Source of the DNA: an uncultured Treponema sp.
GTDB taxonomy: Bacteria; Spirochaetota; Spirochaetia; Treponematales; Treponemataceae
NCBI GenBank assembly: GCA_947178095.1
Contig: CAMWWZ010000006.1
Span: 1-55,104, forward strand
Reading direction: 5' to 3'
Length of the DNA: 55,104 nt
Shown: positions 18,639 through 27,081 of the stretch, piece after piece
Layout of the letters: each line of letters opens with the position of its first letter
Position numbering within the stretch: the stretch's first letter is position 1
Notes under the pieces: model-generated
Told to the model about the DNA's origin: nothing
Databases searched by the model: none
What the model saw: only the letters and a program-made list of their open reading frames with translations
Made by a program: the position numbers and the translations under genes

Positions 18639-19524
18639 AAATTTCAAATGCCGATTTTGCGCCGAATGCGCAGGCCTTGCATGTTCGGGCGAGCTTCCTG
18701 GAATGGGCGGCGTTTTCGGCGGAAAAAACAACGTCCTCAATTGCGCCGCTTGGAAGAAAATTTTTTCCAAATTAAATTCAAGTCAAATTCAAAATGCCGA
18801 ATCAAAATTGAACGAAGCGGGCTTTAAATTTTTCCGGCTCGCGCCAATCACTGGAGCGATGGAAAACATCGGCTGGCACGACGAAGAAAGTTTTTACGCA
18901 CCTTTCATAAAATCTTGCGCCAACGCAAAAATCGGCTTGAGCATCGGCGACGGCATTCCCGACCAAAAATTGATTTCTGGAATAAATGCTGTTCGCGCGC
19001 TCGCGCCTCAAAAAGCGGCAGTTTTTTTCAAGCCGTATCCGCAGCAAAAATTGTTCGAGAGAATCGAATGGGCGACGGATGTCGCGGAATTTTTCGGAAT
19101 CGACATCGATGCGTACAATATCGTCACGATGCGCGGCAAGGCAAATCTTGAAAAAAAATCTGCGGCGCAATTGCAAGAATTGCGACAGGCGGCAAAAATT
19201 CCGTTTGTAGTAAAAGGCATTTTCACGAAAGAAGATTTGCGCTTGGTGGAAGAATTGCGGCCAGATATCGCGCTTGTTTCAAACCATGGCGGGCGCGTTG
19301 AAACGGAAATCGGAAGCACGGCGGAATTCCTGCAAAACAATTTTGCATTTTTGAAAAAGCATTGCGGACAAGTTTGGGTTGACGGCGGAATCCGCACAAA
19401 GCAAGACGCGATTGCGGCGGCGGCATTGGGCGCAGAAGAAATTCTGCTTGGCCGCCCGCTGATTTCCGCATTTTGTAAAGGCGGCGAACAAAGCGTAAAA
19501 AATTTTTGCGATTCGCTTTTGTGA
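18628..19524 (+). CDS. FMN-dependent alpha-hydroxy-acid oxidising protein
   Basis: A 298-residue TIM-barrel protein of the lactate oxidase/glycolate oxidase family. The FMN site is seen in VKGIFTKEDLRLVEELRPDI, ALVSNHGGR (active-site His and FMN Arg) and VWVDGGIRTKQDAIAAAALG, GAEEILLGRPL. A Cys-rich N-terminus (CRFCAECAGLACSGELPGMG) resembles a segment in Firmicute relatives and supports the TTG start at 18628, which overlaps pfk by 11 bp. It is shorter than typical oxidases (about 350). Substrate is unknown; an anaerobe may use it as a dehydrogenase rather than an oxidase. Translational coupling to pfk suggests a link with carbon flow. Confidence 0.82.
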   Translation: MATENFKCRFCAECAGLACSGELPGMGGVFGGKNNVLNCAAWKKIFSKLNSSQIQNAESKLNEAGFKFFRLAPITGAMENIGWHDEESFYAPFIKSCANAKIGLSIGDGIPDQKLISGINAVRALAPQKAAVFFKPYPQQKLFERIEWATDVAEFFGIDIDAYNIVTMRGKANLEKKSAAQLQELRQAAKIPFVVKGIFTKEDLRLVEELRPDIALVSNHGGRVETEIGSTAEFLQNNFAFLKKHCGQVWVDGGIRTKQDAIAAAALGAEEILLGRPLISAFCKGGEQSVKNFCDSLL

Positions 19525-19553
19525 AATTTCGAAAAAGCTTTTTTGCGAAATTT
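19524..19553. terminator. Bidirectional terminator between convergent genes
   Basis: AAATTTCG and CGAAATTT flank a self-complementary AAAAAGCTTTTT, forming one long AT-rich hairpin that overlaps the ends of both the FMN protein gene and the isochorismatase-like gene. Confidence 0.75.
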
Positions 19554-20103
19554 ATTTTTCTTGCAAAATTTCGTCCGTCGTCATCAATTGCAAATGCAGC
19601 GGCGAAAGTCCTTCCAAAGTTAATTCGACGGCGCGTTCTTTTTCCTCGTTCAAACCCGAAACCGCGTCGGTAACATAGACAGTATAAATGCCAGCGTCAA
19701 TCAAATCGAACGCGGTAAAAAGCACGCAGCATTCCGCCACAACGCCCGTAACGAAAACTCTTTGCGCGTTTTTGCAAGCCGCCAAAACTCGCTCATTTTT
19801 CAACGAAGAATATCTGCTTTTTTGAATGACAGGAAATTTTTTCGCAAGCGGCTCAAGTTCCGGCAAAAGCTCGTTCGACCAAGCGTCGTTGTTTACGGCG
19901 GCGTTTTCAATATTGTAATTTTTCCAAACTCCGCGCGCGTTTTCGTCCGCAATGAATTTCGTGAGAATCACTTCGCCAAATTTTTCGCTTTGCGCCAAAC
20001 GCAAAATATTTTTCGCCGCGCCCGCCGTGTCGCGACATTCCCATTTCGCGCCGCGCGTGTAAACATTTTGCATGTCGATAATCAAAAGCAAGTCGCCTTT
20101 CAT
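19552..20103 (-). CDS. Isochorismatase-like cysteine hydrolase
   Basis: A 183-residue cytoplasmic hydrolase of the isochorismatase/nicotinamidase superfamily. The triad can be placed: Asp in LLIIDMQNVYT, Lys in VIQKSRYSSL, and the nucleophilic Cys in VFVTGVVAECCVLFTAFDLI; the cis-peptide Val-Val before it is typical. The substrate may be nicotinamide or another small amide. The zinc-binding DxHxxH of classical nicotinamidases is not evident, so a specific name is not given. GGAGG precedes the ATG. It is the last gene after the 2H phosphoesterase and DUF4349 genes. Confidence 0.85.
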   Translation of the reverse strand: MKGDLLLIIDMQNVYTRGAKWECRDTAGAAKNILRLAQSEKFGEVILTKFIADENARGVWKNYNIENAAVNNDAWSNELLPELEPLAKKFPVIQKSRYSSLKNERVLAACKNAQRVFVTGVVAECCVLFTAFDLIDAGIYTVYVTDAVSGLNEEKERAVELTLEGLSPLHLQLMTTDEILQEK

Positions 20104-20139
20104 TTTTTCGCCTCCAATGTCGCGCTATTCCAGCGACGT

Positions 20140-20715
20140 TCATATACCAAATCTCCGCGCCTCAATCCAGCCGCCGTTAGAATTTCGCGTGTAAACACAA
20201 ATCGCATTCAAATTAAATTTTGCTTTAAAATCCAATTCAGAAAAATGCCTGAGAGCATCGTCCATAGTTCCGGGCGGAATGTCACGATTTGCTATTGTCA
20301 AATGCGGAAAAAATTTCCGCGCGGATTTTTTTCCATGCGAAAGAATGTTCGCCGAAAATTTTTTCGCAAAAATCGAATGCGCATCCTGCCAATTTTTGGA
20401 ATCCACAACATTAAAAAAAAGTGTGCTCTCAGCAAACGCGCCGAATCCGGAAATCTCCGCCGCGAACGGAATGACATTTTTTTGAACGCATTCTGAAAAA
20501 GCCGCAGTCGCCGTTTCAAAAACATCGCCTTCGTTGAATTCGCGCGGCAAAGAAAAAGGCGCGAGCAACGTAATATGCGGCGGTGTTCCATGTCCGCTCT
20601 TGCAAGCAAAATTATTTGACATCCAATCGCGGCAATCATTCACAAAATCTTCCAAATCCGGCGAAACTGGCGCGCCGACAAAATGCGTGTGTCGAACAAA
20701 TTGATTTTTTTGCAT
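20140..20715 (-). CDS. 2H phosphoesterase (RNA 2',3'-cyclic phosphodiesterase / 2'-5' RNA ligase family)
   Basis: A 191-residue protein with the two catalytic HxT motifs of the 2H superfamily: HITLLAPF and HLTIANRD. Proteins such as ThpR open 2',3'-cyclic phosphate ends of RNA, and some archaeal members ligate tRNA halves in vitro. The ORF track starts at 20784, inside the previous gene. The ATG at 20715 (MQKNQFVRHTHFVGAPVS) is preferred because it begins 8 bp after that gene's stop and follows GTGAGATGG. Cellular substrate unknown. Confidence 0.85.
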   Translation of the reverse strand: MQKNQFVRHTHFVGAPVSPDLEDFVNDCRDWMSNNFACKSGHGTPPHITLLAPFSLPREFNEGDVFETATAAFSECVQKNVIPFAAEISGFGAFAESTLFFNVVDSKNWQDAHSIFAKKFSANILSHGKKSARKFFPHLTIANRDIPPGTMDDALRHFSELDFKAKFNLNAICVYTRNSNGGWIEARRFGI

Positions 20716-20723
20716 GAGCCATC

Positions 20724-21623
20724 TCACTTTTTTATTTTGTCGAACAATTTTCGCACGAGTCCGATTTTTCCGAACGCGAGCCAATAAATCAAAATCAGCG
20801 CAAGCACAATCAAAGTTCCGAAGATGAAAACATAAATCAGGACGAAAATAAAATTTACGAAAAACGAAACAATGTTGTGCAACAAATTTTGCGCGCCATC
20901 TTTTATGTCGGGAAAAATGAATCCGCGCTCGTTGCTGCCAGTCGGAAGCATCGCTTGCACTTCGATTTGCGAAAATACAATTTGTTTTTGCAGGCGATTC
21001 ATGTTTCCTTGCATTTGCTCAAGCTCGCTTGTAACATCGTTGATTTTCGTTTCAATTTCAATCAAGTCTTTGACGTTCGATGAAGAAGCAAGATAATTTT
21101 GAAGCCGCTCGAGCAAAATGTGTCGCGTGTCAAGCCGCGTTTGCAAATCATAAAATTGTTCGGTAACGTCGCGGCAATTTACATTTTTGCTTTTCACTTT
21201 GCCAAACGACGCGCTTTCTTCCATCGCGGCGAAAAAATTTTTCTGCGGAATGTTCACAGTGAAATTGACGCTCCGTTGCGATTCCGACAAATTGCTAATG
21301 TAGCCATCATATTTTTTGAGCCATTGTTCCACGGCATTTTTCGTTTCGGAAAGATTTTCCACGCCAAGCGAAATGTGCCCGGAATAAATCAACTTGCGTT
21401 CAATTTCCCGCGAAGTTTGCGACGCGCCAATTTCAATAGCAGCCGAATCCGCAAAATCGGCTTCCGCCAAAACTTCTTCAGCCTCGGCATCTTCCATCAC
21501 AATTTCCGCGCCCTCATACATCGCAACTTGCGATGCCGTGGATTTTGAAGCGAACTTCGCATTTCTTCCGCAAGACGCAAAAATAAAGCAAAGCGAACTT
21601 ATCGCAAAAATAAATTTTTTCAT
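20724..21623 (-). CDS. DUF4349 domain lipoprotein
   Basis: A 299-residue envelope protein. The start at MKKFIFAISSLCFIFASCG is chosen over the track start 36 bp upstream because GAGGTG lies before it and it begins a lipoprotein signal with lipobox FASC. The DUF4349 part (about 80-240) shows RKLIYSGHISLGVENLSETK, a coiled coil (IEIETKINDVTSELEQMQGN) and SQIEVQAMLP, then a transmembrane helix near the C-terminus (FILVLIYVFIFGTLIVLALI). Function of the family is not established. It heads a three-gene unit. Confidence 0.85.
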   Translation of the reverse strand: MKKFIFAISSLCFIFASCGRNAKFASKSTASQVAMYEGAEIVMEDAEAEEVLAEADFADSAAIEIGASQTSREIERKLIYSGHISLGVENLSETKNAVEQWLKKYDGYISNLSESQRSVNFTVNIPQKNFFAAMEESASFGKVKSKNVNCRDVTEQFYDLQTRLDTRHILLERLQNYLASSSNVKDLIEIETKINDVTSELEQMQGNMNRLQKQIVFSQIEVQAMLPTGSNERGFIFPDIKDGAQNLLHNIVSFFVNFIFVLIYVFIFGTLIVLALILIYWLAFGKIGLVRKLFDKIKK

Positions 21624-21706
21624 TGCAACACCTCGAATCAAATTATATCGCAAAATCAAATTGCGTCAATTAAATGCAACTTTTCGTAATGAACTTCATA
21701 AAAACT

Positions 21707-22543
21707 TCACAAAACAAATTCTTCCAAAAAATCCGCCACGCCGTCTTCATCGTTCGAAAATCTTGTTACGAATTTCGCTTCGTCTTGAATCGTTTGCAAG
21801 CCGTTTCGCATCGCGACGGAAAGGCCAGATTTTAAAATCATAGTTTCATCGTTCATGCTGTCGCCGAACGCCATTACGTCTCGCATTTTTATTCCGAGCC
21901 GCTCGCTCAAAATTTCCAAGGCTTCGCCTTTGCCGGAATTCGGCGGAAGCACTTCCAAAAAATACGGCTTGCTTATTACGATCACTGCGCGTTCGCCGAG
22001 CGCGTTTTGCAAAACGCCGAAAAGTTTTTTTATGGTTTGCTCGTCGCCCGGAATCAGCATTTTTGAAAAACCTTGTTTCAAAAACGAATCAAAGTCGCCG
22101 GGAATTTTCAATTCCATTTTTGTGAGCGCGACATCCTTTCGCGAAAAATCATTTTCCACGCTGGCAAAAATATTTTCAGAATCGTAAACTTGGCAAGGCA
22201 AATTCAATCGAGCGGCTTCTTCTTTTGCGCGAAGCAGAATTTCATAATCGAGTTTTTGTGAAAAAATTTCGCGCTTTGAATGCAAGTCAAAAATCGAACT
22301 GCCGTTTGAAAGAATTGCGTATTTTGAAAATTCGTTTTGCGGCAAGCAAAACCTGCGCACGAACGGCTCGATTCCTTTTTGCACTCTGCCCGTGCAAATC
22401 ACGATGAAAATTTTTTGCGCCGCCAATTTTTGAATTGCGCTTACGGCGCGATCGGAAATCCGCAAGTCGCTCGTCAAAAGCGTGTCGTCCATGTCAAGCG
22501 CGATCAATTTCGGCTTGAGTTTTTGCGATGGAATTTTTTGCAA
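21707..22543 (-). CDS. Cof-type HAD-superfamily phosphatase
   Basis: A haloacid dehalogenase-type hydrolase of about 278 residues with a C2 cap. Motif I is LIALDMDDTLLTSD, motif II VICTGR, motif III the Lys in NSGKGEALEILSERLGI, and motif IV AFGDSMNDETMI. These enzymes dephosphorylate sugar phosphates, flavin or pyridoxal phosphates. The track ORF runs 85 codons further upstream into the U32 gene; a TTG at about 22543 preceded by GGAG fits the usual family length and lies just after the U32 stop. Substrate unknown. Confidence 0.85.
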   Translation of the reverse strand: MQKIPSQKLKPKLIALDMDDTLLTSDLRISDRAVSAIQKLAAQKIFIVICTGRVQKGIEPFVRRFCLPQNEFSKYAILSNGSSIFDLHSKREIFSQKLDYEILLRAKEEAARLNLPCQVYDSENIFASVENDFSRKDVALTKMELKIPGDFDSFLKQGFSKMLIPGDEQTIKKLFGVLQNALGERAVIVISKPYFLEVLPPNSGKGEALEILSERLGIKMRDVMAFGDSMNDETMILKSGLSVAMRNGLQTIQDEAKFVTRFSNDEDGVADFLEEFVL

Positions 22544-22565
22544 AATTTTCTCCAAATTTTTAAAA

Positions 22566-24035
22566 TTATTTTTTTGGCGTACGGCCGAAATCTCGAATTG
22601 CGTTCGGCACAAAATCGTCGTCCTTCGCACGGACAATTGTCGATTGCGGCAAATCGTATTTTGTGTATAAAAGCGTTTCGTGCCCATTGCAAGTCCACGG
22701 CGTTTCAAGTCCGTTTTGAGAATCCGCCAAAAGCCACGAATTTTTTTCGGGAACGAGCGCGGAAAAATTCGGCGCGACGAATTCAATTTTGGAATCACGC
22801 TGAATCAAATTGAGCGCGTCGATTTTGTACAAAAACCAGCCCGCGCGTTTTTCGATTGCGGGCATCGCCTTTTCGGGATGAAGCGCGAAATCTTTTTCGC
22901 GCGCTTTTTTTGCTTCGGGATGCATCGCGGAAAGTTCGGATTTTCTTTGAAGAATTGAAGCCTCCCCCTTTGCAAAAATTTCTTCGGATTCTTCTTCGCT
23001 CAATTTTTTTTGGATTGTGGCCGCCAAATCATACGCGCTGTCGCTCGCGCCGCTCGCTGTTTTGTCCGCCTCCGAAGAATCGTAATAGAAACCTGTGGTG
23101 CTTTCGCGGTGGCTCACATTTTCAAGTTCCGCGATAAATGGAGCGGCTTCACTTTCGCTTATTTTTCCTTCGAGCGCGTCAATCGCTTTGCGATAGGCGC
23201 GTGTTACGAGTGCGGTGTAGTAGACGCTTTTCATTCGCCCTTCGATTTTAAGCGCGTCGATTCCAGCGGCTTTCATGTCGGCGAGATGACCAATCATTTG
23301 TAAATCTTTGCTCGACAAAATCGCGGTGAAATCTTCGCCTTCAAAAACCGGAAAAAATTCTCCTTTGCGATTTTGTTCTTCCAAAAAAAGTTCGCCGGAT
23401 TGCGCAAGTTGCTTCGCGCCTTCCTTCGATTTCAAATCGAAATTCCAACGGCAAGTGTGCGAGCAAAATCCGCGCTGTGCGCTTCGGTTTGTGAGATACG
23501 CGCTCAAAAGGCAGCGGCCCGAATACGCGACGCACATCGCGCCATGCACGAACGCTTCGAGTTCCATTTCGGGAACGGCATCTTTTATTTGGCGAATTTC
23601 CGCAAGCGAAGTTTCGCGCCCAAGAACGATTCTTTTGAAGCCGAGCGACTTGTACATTTTTGCCGCCTCGCGATTTATGCAGCTCGCTTGCGTGCTCAAA
23701 TGCAACGCCGCTTCGGGAAAATGCTTTTGCAAAATCGGCACGATTCCCAAATCTTGCACGATAAAAGAATCGATCGGATAATTTTTAAAATATTCGATGT
23801 TTTGCAAAAACGAATCGAGGTCGCGATTGTGGAACAAAATGTTGAGCGCGCAATAAAGTTTTTTTTGCGGAAATTGCTTTTTCAATTCTGCCACGCGATT
23901 GAATTCTTCGCCGTAAAAATTATCGGCCTTTACGCGCAATGAAAATTTTTTCAGCCCGATGTACGCGGCGTCCGCGCCGTAAGCGTAAGCGTAATATAAT
24001 TTTTGAACGTTGCCCGCAGGCGAAAGCAATTCCAT
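22566..24035 (-). CDS. U32 peptidase-family protein (TrhP/RlhA-like RNA hydroxylation)
   Basis: A 489-residue protein of the U32 family. MELLSPAGNVQKLYYAYAYG and ADAAYIGLKKFSLRVKADNF are the N-terminal signature; GAMCVAYSGRCLLSAYLTNR and GFCSHTCRW supply the conserved Cys cluster; DALKIEGRMKSVYYTALVTR follows. Although named peptidases, characterised members hydroxylate RNA bases using prephenate (TrhP on tRNA, RlhA on 23S rRNA). Length is closest to TrhP (about 450). It sits 12 bp after the alpha/beta hydrolase stop and before the HAD gene. RNA modification is the family inference, not shown here. Confidence 0.85.
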   Translation of the reverse strand: MELLSPAGNVQKLYYAYAYGADAAYIGLKKFSLRVKADNFYGEEFNRVAELKKQFPQKKLYCALNILFHNRDLDSFLQNIEYFKNYPIDSFIVQDLGIVPILQKHFPEAALHLSTQASCINREAAKMYKSLGFKRIVLGRETSLAEIRQIKDAVPEMELEAFVHGAMCVAYSGRCLLSAYLTNRSAQRGFCSHTCRWNFDLKSKEGAKQLAQSGELFLEEQNRKGEFFPVFEGEDFTAILSSKDLQMIGHLADMKAAGIDALKIEGRMKSVYYTALVTRAYRKAIDALEGKISESEAAPFIAELENVSHRESTTGFYYDSSEADKTASGASDSAYDLAATIQKKLSEEESEEIFAKGEASILQRKSELSAMHPEAKKAREKDFALHPEKAMPAIEKRAGWFLYKIDALNLIQRDSKIEFVAPNFSALVPEKNSWLLADSQNGLETPWTCNGHETLLYTKYDLPQSTIVRAKDDDFVPNAIRDFGRTPKK

Positions 24036-24047
24036 TTTTGCGCCGAA

Positions 24048-25046
24048 TTAAGATTCTCCTTTGATTCCGTATTCCAAAGTTGGAGCGCAATTCAAAGTGT
24101 CTTCGTCAGGAATTTCGGTTTGAAGGCGCACGAGCCGCCCGACGCGCTCCACCGCCAAATGAGATTCCGCCAAAAATTCGTCCGCCATTTGAAACATGAA
24201 AATCATGTCGTCCCAAACATCGAGCTGGCAAACGCCGCCTGCTTCAGAAAAAAGCTTTTGGAATTCTTTCGCGTCCTCCAAAAGAATTTCTCGCGAGCCA
24301 ATTTGAATGAAAACCGGCGGAAAATTTTTCAAAGATTCATGCGAAATGAACATCGGCGAAACGAGCGGGCTTTCGAGATTTTCGCCGTTCGTATAAATTT
24401 CCGCACTTCGCCTCAAGCAGTCGCCAGTCAAGATTTCATCATGCGACTTTCTGTTTTTTATGATTTTGGAATCCGCGCTGAGATTGAGCCACGGCGAAAA
24501 AAGAATCACTTGCTTGATGCAATTTCTGTAACGCTCGCGCAACGACAAAATCAAAGCCATCGCTTGGCTTGCGCCCGAGCCGTCGGCGGCGATTATTATT
24601 TCAGGCAACGCTTGCGATTCCCCGGAATTCAGCGAGCACGCAATTTGCTCTTCGGTAAAAACCGTGCGAAAAACATTTTGCAAATCTTCCAACGCCGCGG
24701 GATGCGCGTTTTCCGGAGCCAAGCGAAATTCTGGAACGACAATTCGGCACGAAGTGGCGGCGGCGAGCGAAGCGCAAAATGAACGCCACGCATTTTTCGA
24801 GCCGCCCACAAAACATCCGCCGTGAACATAAATCATTATTTTGTTCAGCGAATAAACTTCCGGCACGAGCGTGTCGCACAAAATGTCGGCGAACTTCTGC
24901 TCGTTGCATTCCACGTGATTCGGCAAAATCGCGCAGTGAAATTTTTCATCGATTGTGCGGCGAAAAATTTCCACTTCTTGTTTCGTAGAAAAAGCGAGCG
25001 AGCGCAATTTTTTTATCGCTGATTTTTTGTCGTCATTTTTGTTCAT
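24048..25046 (-). CDS. HSL-family alpha/beta hydrolase with altered active site
   Basis: A protein of 332 residues from the ATG at 25046 (MNKNDDKKSAIKKLRSLA), or 339 from the track ATG. The fold is clear: oxyanion loop MIYVHGGCFVGGSKNAW and IVVPEFRLAPENAHPAALED. The nucleophile elbow, normally GDSAGG, reads IAADGSGASQA, so Gly replaces the catalytic Ser with a Ser one place later. The His region, normally GMxHxF, reads DDMIFMFQ, so Phe replaces His. An acidic residue remains in REILLEDA. This points to a non-catalytic or re-tasked protein. It is divergent from metA over a shared dyad and leads the U32/HAD unit. Confidence 0.8.
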   Translation of the reverse strand: MNKNDDKKSAIKKLRSLAFSTKQEVEIFRRTIDEKFHCAILPNHVECNEQKFADILCDTLVPEVYSLNKIMIYVHGGCFVGGSKNAWRSFCASLAAATSCRIVVPEFRLAPENAHPAALEDLQNVFRTVFTEEQIACSLNSGESQALPEIIIAADGSGASQAMALILSLRERYRNCIKQVILFSPWLNLSADSKIIKNRKSHDEILTGDCLRRSAEIYTNGENLESPLVSPMFISHESLKNFPPVFIQIGSREILLEDAKEFQKLFSEAGGVCQLDVWDDMIFMFQMADEFLAESHLAVERVGRLVRLQTEIPDEDTLNCAPTLEYGIKGES

Positions 25047-25053
25047 TCTGAAG

Positions 25054-25090
25054 TAAGTGTAGCACAAAATTTATTTTTATGCTACACTTA
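25054..25090. promoter_or_regulatory. Symmetric divergent promoter/operator of metA and the hydrolase operon
   Basis: Perfect 11-bp arms TAAGTGTAGCA (25054-25064) and TGCTACACTTA (25080-25090) are separated by 15 bp. Each arm contains an extended -10-like TGCTACACT pointing away from the centre, so both divergent genes appear to use the same symmetric element. Each start codon lies 7-10 bases beyond its -10 box and neither has a Shine-Dalgarno sequence. Confidence 0.75.
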
Positions 25091-25095
25091 TTTTT

Positions 25096-26010
25096 ATGCC
25101 AATAAAAATCCAAAGCGATTTGCCCGCAAGAAAAATTCTTGAAAGCGAAAATATTTTTGTGATGACCGAAGAACGCGCCGTGAGCCAAGACATCCGGCCG
25201 CTGAAAATCGCGATTGTGAATTTGATGCCAATCAAAAGCACGACCGAAACTCAACTTTTGCGACATCTTTCAAACACGCCGATTCAAGTGGACATTTCTT
25301 TGATTCGAATGGAGAGCCACAATTCCATTCACACTTTGGAAAGTTACCTCGAACGATTTTACATTCCTTCAAGTGAAATGCTTGCGCGAAAATATGACGG
25401 CTTGATTATAACTGGCGCGCCTGTGGAACAAATTCCATTTGAGCAAGTGGACTATTGGAACGAACTTTGCGCGATTATGGATTGGGCGAAGAAAAATGTT
25501 TTTTCCACGCTTTGCATTTGCTGGGGGGCGCAGGCGGGCTTGTACCATTACTTTGGAATTCCGAAATACGATTTGCCGAAAAAAATGTTTGGCATTTTCA
25601 AAAACACTCGTTCCACGAAAAATCCTGATTTGCTTCTGCACGGATTCGACGATGAATTTTTTATTCCGCAATCGCGCCACACCACAATTCATTATGATGA
25701 CATCATATCACATCCTGAACTAGTGATTTTGGCGGAAAGCGCGGAAACCGGCCCTGCGATAATCAAGACGAACGACAACAGCGTGATTTTTATGACTGGT
25801 CATTTGGAATATGACACGAACACTTTGCGCGATGAATATTGGCGCGACAAAAATAAAAATCTGCCGATTGAAATTCCAAAAAATTATTTTCCCGACGACG
25901 ATCCAAAAAACGCGCCGCTTTCCACATGGCGCAGCACGGCTTCACTTTTTTATCGCAATTGGTTGAATTATTACGTCTATCAGGAGACGCCGTATAACTT
26001 TGTGATTTGA
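25096..26010 (+). CDS. metA: Homoserine O-acetyltransferase, MetA family
   Basis: A 304-residue enzyme of methionine synthesis that acylates homoserine. Motifs include [40 protein letters not shown], the nucleophilic Cys in [17 protein letters not shown], and HSRH-like [11 protein letters not shown]. In [20 protein letters not shown] the residue after PV is Glu; in characterised MetA enzymes Glu at this place selects acetyl-CoA, while Gly selects succinyl-CoA, so acetyl transfer is predicted. No ribosome site precedes the ATG, which lies 7 bp after a -10-like box. The last 20 codons are duplicated downstream. Confidence 0.95.
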   Translation: MPIKIQSDLPARKILESENIFVMTEERAVSQDIRPLKIAIVNLMPIKSTTETQLLRHLSNTPIQVDISLIRMESHNSIHTLESYLERFYIPSSEMLARKYDGLIITGAPVEQIPFEQVDYWNELCAIMDWAKKNVFSTLCICWGAQAGLYHYFGIPKYDLPKKMFGIFKNTRSTKNPDLLLHGFDDEFFIPQSRHTTIHYDDIISHPELVILAESAETGPAIIKTNDNSVIFMTGHLEYDTNTLRDEYWRDKNKNLPIEIPKNYFPDDDPKNAPLSTWRSTASLFYRNWLNYYVYQETPYNFVI

Positions 26011-26059
26011 ATTTGGAGGCAAGCACAATGCGATAAAAACTTCCGTCGCGTCGCCGTGC
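25948..26059 (+). repeat. Direct repeat, copy 1 (metA 3' end and trailer)
   Basis: This 112-bp stretch covers the last 20 or so codons of metA and 49 bp after the stop. It recurs 168 bp further on with about four base changes. Confidence 0.92.
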
Positions 26060-26072
26060 GCCGCTCCTCGAC

Positions 26073-26119
26073 GCGGCGGCATGACGCTCGCGCGTCATTT
26101 GGGGCAAACCGCCGCTTTT
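26073..26119 (+). terminator. Nested hairpin between the two metA-tail copies
   Basis: Outer arms GCGGCGG/CCGCCGC enclose an inner ATGACG/CGTCAT stem and are followed by TTTTA. It lies 62 bp after the metA stop and is a plausible terminator, though the T run is short. Confidence 0.55.
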
Positions 26120-26227
26120 ATCGCAATTGGTTGAATTATTACGTCTATCAGGAAACGCCGTATAACTTTGTAATTTGAATTTGGAGGCAAGTGCAATGCG
26201 ATAAAAACTTCCGTCGCGTCGCCGTGC
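26116..26227 (+). repeat. Direct repeat, copy 2 (duplicated metA tail)
   Basis: A second copy of the metA end, offset by 168 bp, again encodes the C-terminal residues through PYNFVI and a stop but has no upstream metA body, so it is a gene remnant. It also repeats a GGAGG followed by ATGCGATAA. Confidence 0.92.
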
Positions 26228-26250
26228 TTTTTCCTAAAGAGGAATTTTCG

Positions 26251-27081
26251 ATGAAAAAGATTTTTGGAAAATTCATATTTTCTCTTGCGATTTTCATTTT
26301 GATGAATTCTTGCGCGTCGAATAAATTTGAATTTATTGATGCCGGCGGCGGACAACACAAAACGCGCCTTTACGAAAATGTCGCGCGGCATGATTTTTGC
26401 GAAGATGATTTTGTGGCGCGTGGAAGCCGCATGACTTATACTGGGGAGGGGTACACATCGCGACAAGGAATTGACATTTCGCATCACGATGGAAAAATCG
26501 ATTGGAAAAAAGTCAAGGCGTGGGGCGCGGATTTTGTGATTTTGCGCGTGGGCTACATGGGCTATCAGTCGGGCAAAATAAAAATCGACGAACGCTTTCA
26601 CCAAAATATCAAAGACGCGCTCGCCGCCGGGCTTGAAGTGGGCGTGTACATTTTTGCGCAAGCCATCAACGAAGAAGAAGCCTTGGAAGAAGCGCGATTT
26701 GTTTTGCGAGAAATTAAAGATTATAAAATTACTTTGCCTGTGGTTTACGATCCGGAAAGCATTCCTTGGGATGCCGCGCGAACGGACGGCGTTTCAAAAA
26801 AGCAGTTTACAAAAAATGCGCGCGCTTTTTGCGAGGCAATTCGGGACGCGGGTTACAAGCCGATGATTTATATGAATATGATGTGGCAGGCGTTTCAATT
26901 GGATTTGGAAGAATTGAGCGAGTTTGATTTTTGGTACGCCGACTACGAAAAAATTCCGCAAACGCCTTACCGATTTACGTTTTGGCAATATTCTTGCATG
27001 GGAATTGTTGACGGAATCAATGTGCCTTCCAAAAAAGATTGCCTTGTGGATATGAACATTTGGATTTTGAAAGATGAATAA
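26251..27081 (+). CDS. GH25 family lysozyme lipoprotein
   Basis: A 276-residue muramidase with lipoprotein signal MKKIFGKFIFSLAIFILMNSC. The GH25 barrel begins RQGIDISHHDGKIDWKKVKA; the DxE-like catalytic pair sits in LPVVYDPES; further blocks are DFVILRVGYMGYQ, GVYIFAQAINEEEALEEA and FDFWYADYEK, FTFWQYS. It should cleave peptidoglycan from the outer face. The start at 26251 follows AAAGAGGAA; the track start at 26191 falls in the repeat. A GGGGAGGGGTAC run occurs near codon 65. The gene follows the metA-tail duplication directly. Confidence 0.92.
   Translation: MKKIFGKFIFSLAIFILMNSCASNKFEFIDAGGGQHKTRLYENVARHDFCEDDFVARGSRMTYTGEGYTSRQGIDISHHDGKIDWKKVKAWGADFVILRVGYMGYQSGKIKIDERFHQNIKDALAAGLEVGVYIFAQAINEEEALEEARFVLREIKDYKITLPVVYDPESIPWDAARTDGVSKKQFTKNARAFCEAIRDAGYKPMIYMNMMWQAFQLDLEELSEFDFWYADYEKIPQTPYRFTFWQYSCMGIVDGINVPSKKDCLVDMNIWILKDE

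Noticed and set aside
26191-26250. GH25 start at 26191 as in the ORF track
   Set aside because: These codons lie in the duplicated metA tail; the ATG at 26251 has a ribosome site and begins a proper lipoprotein signal.
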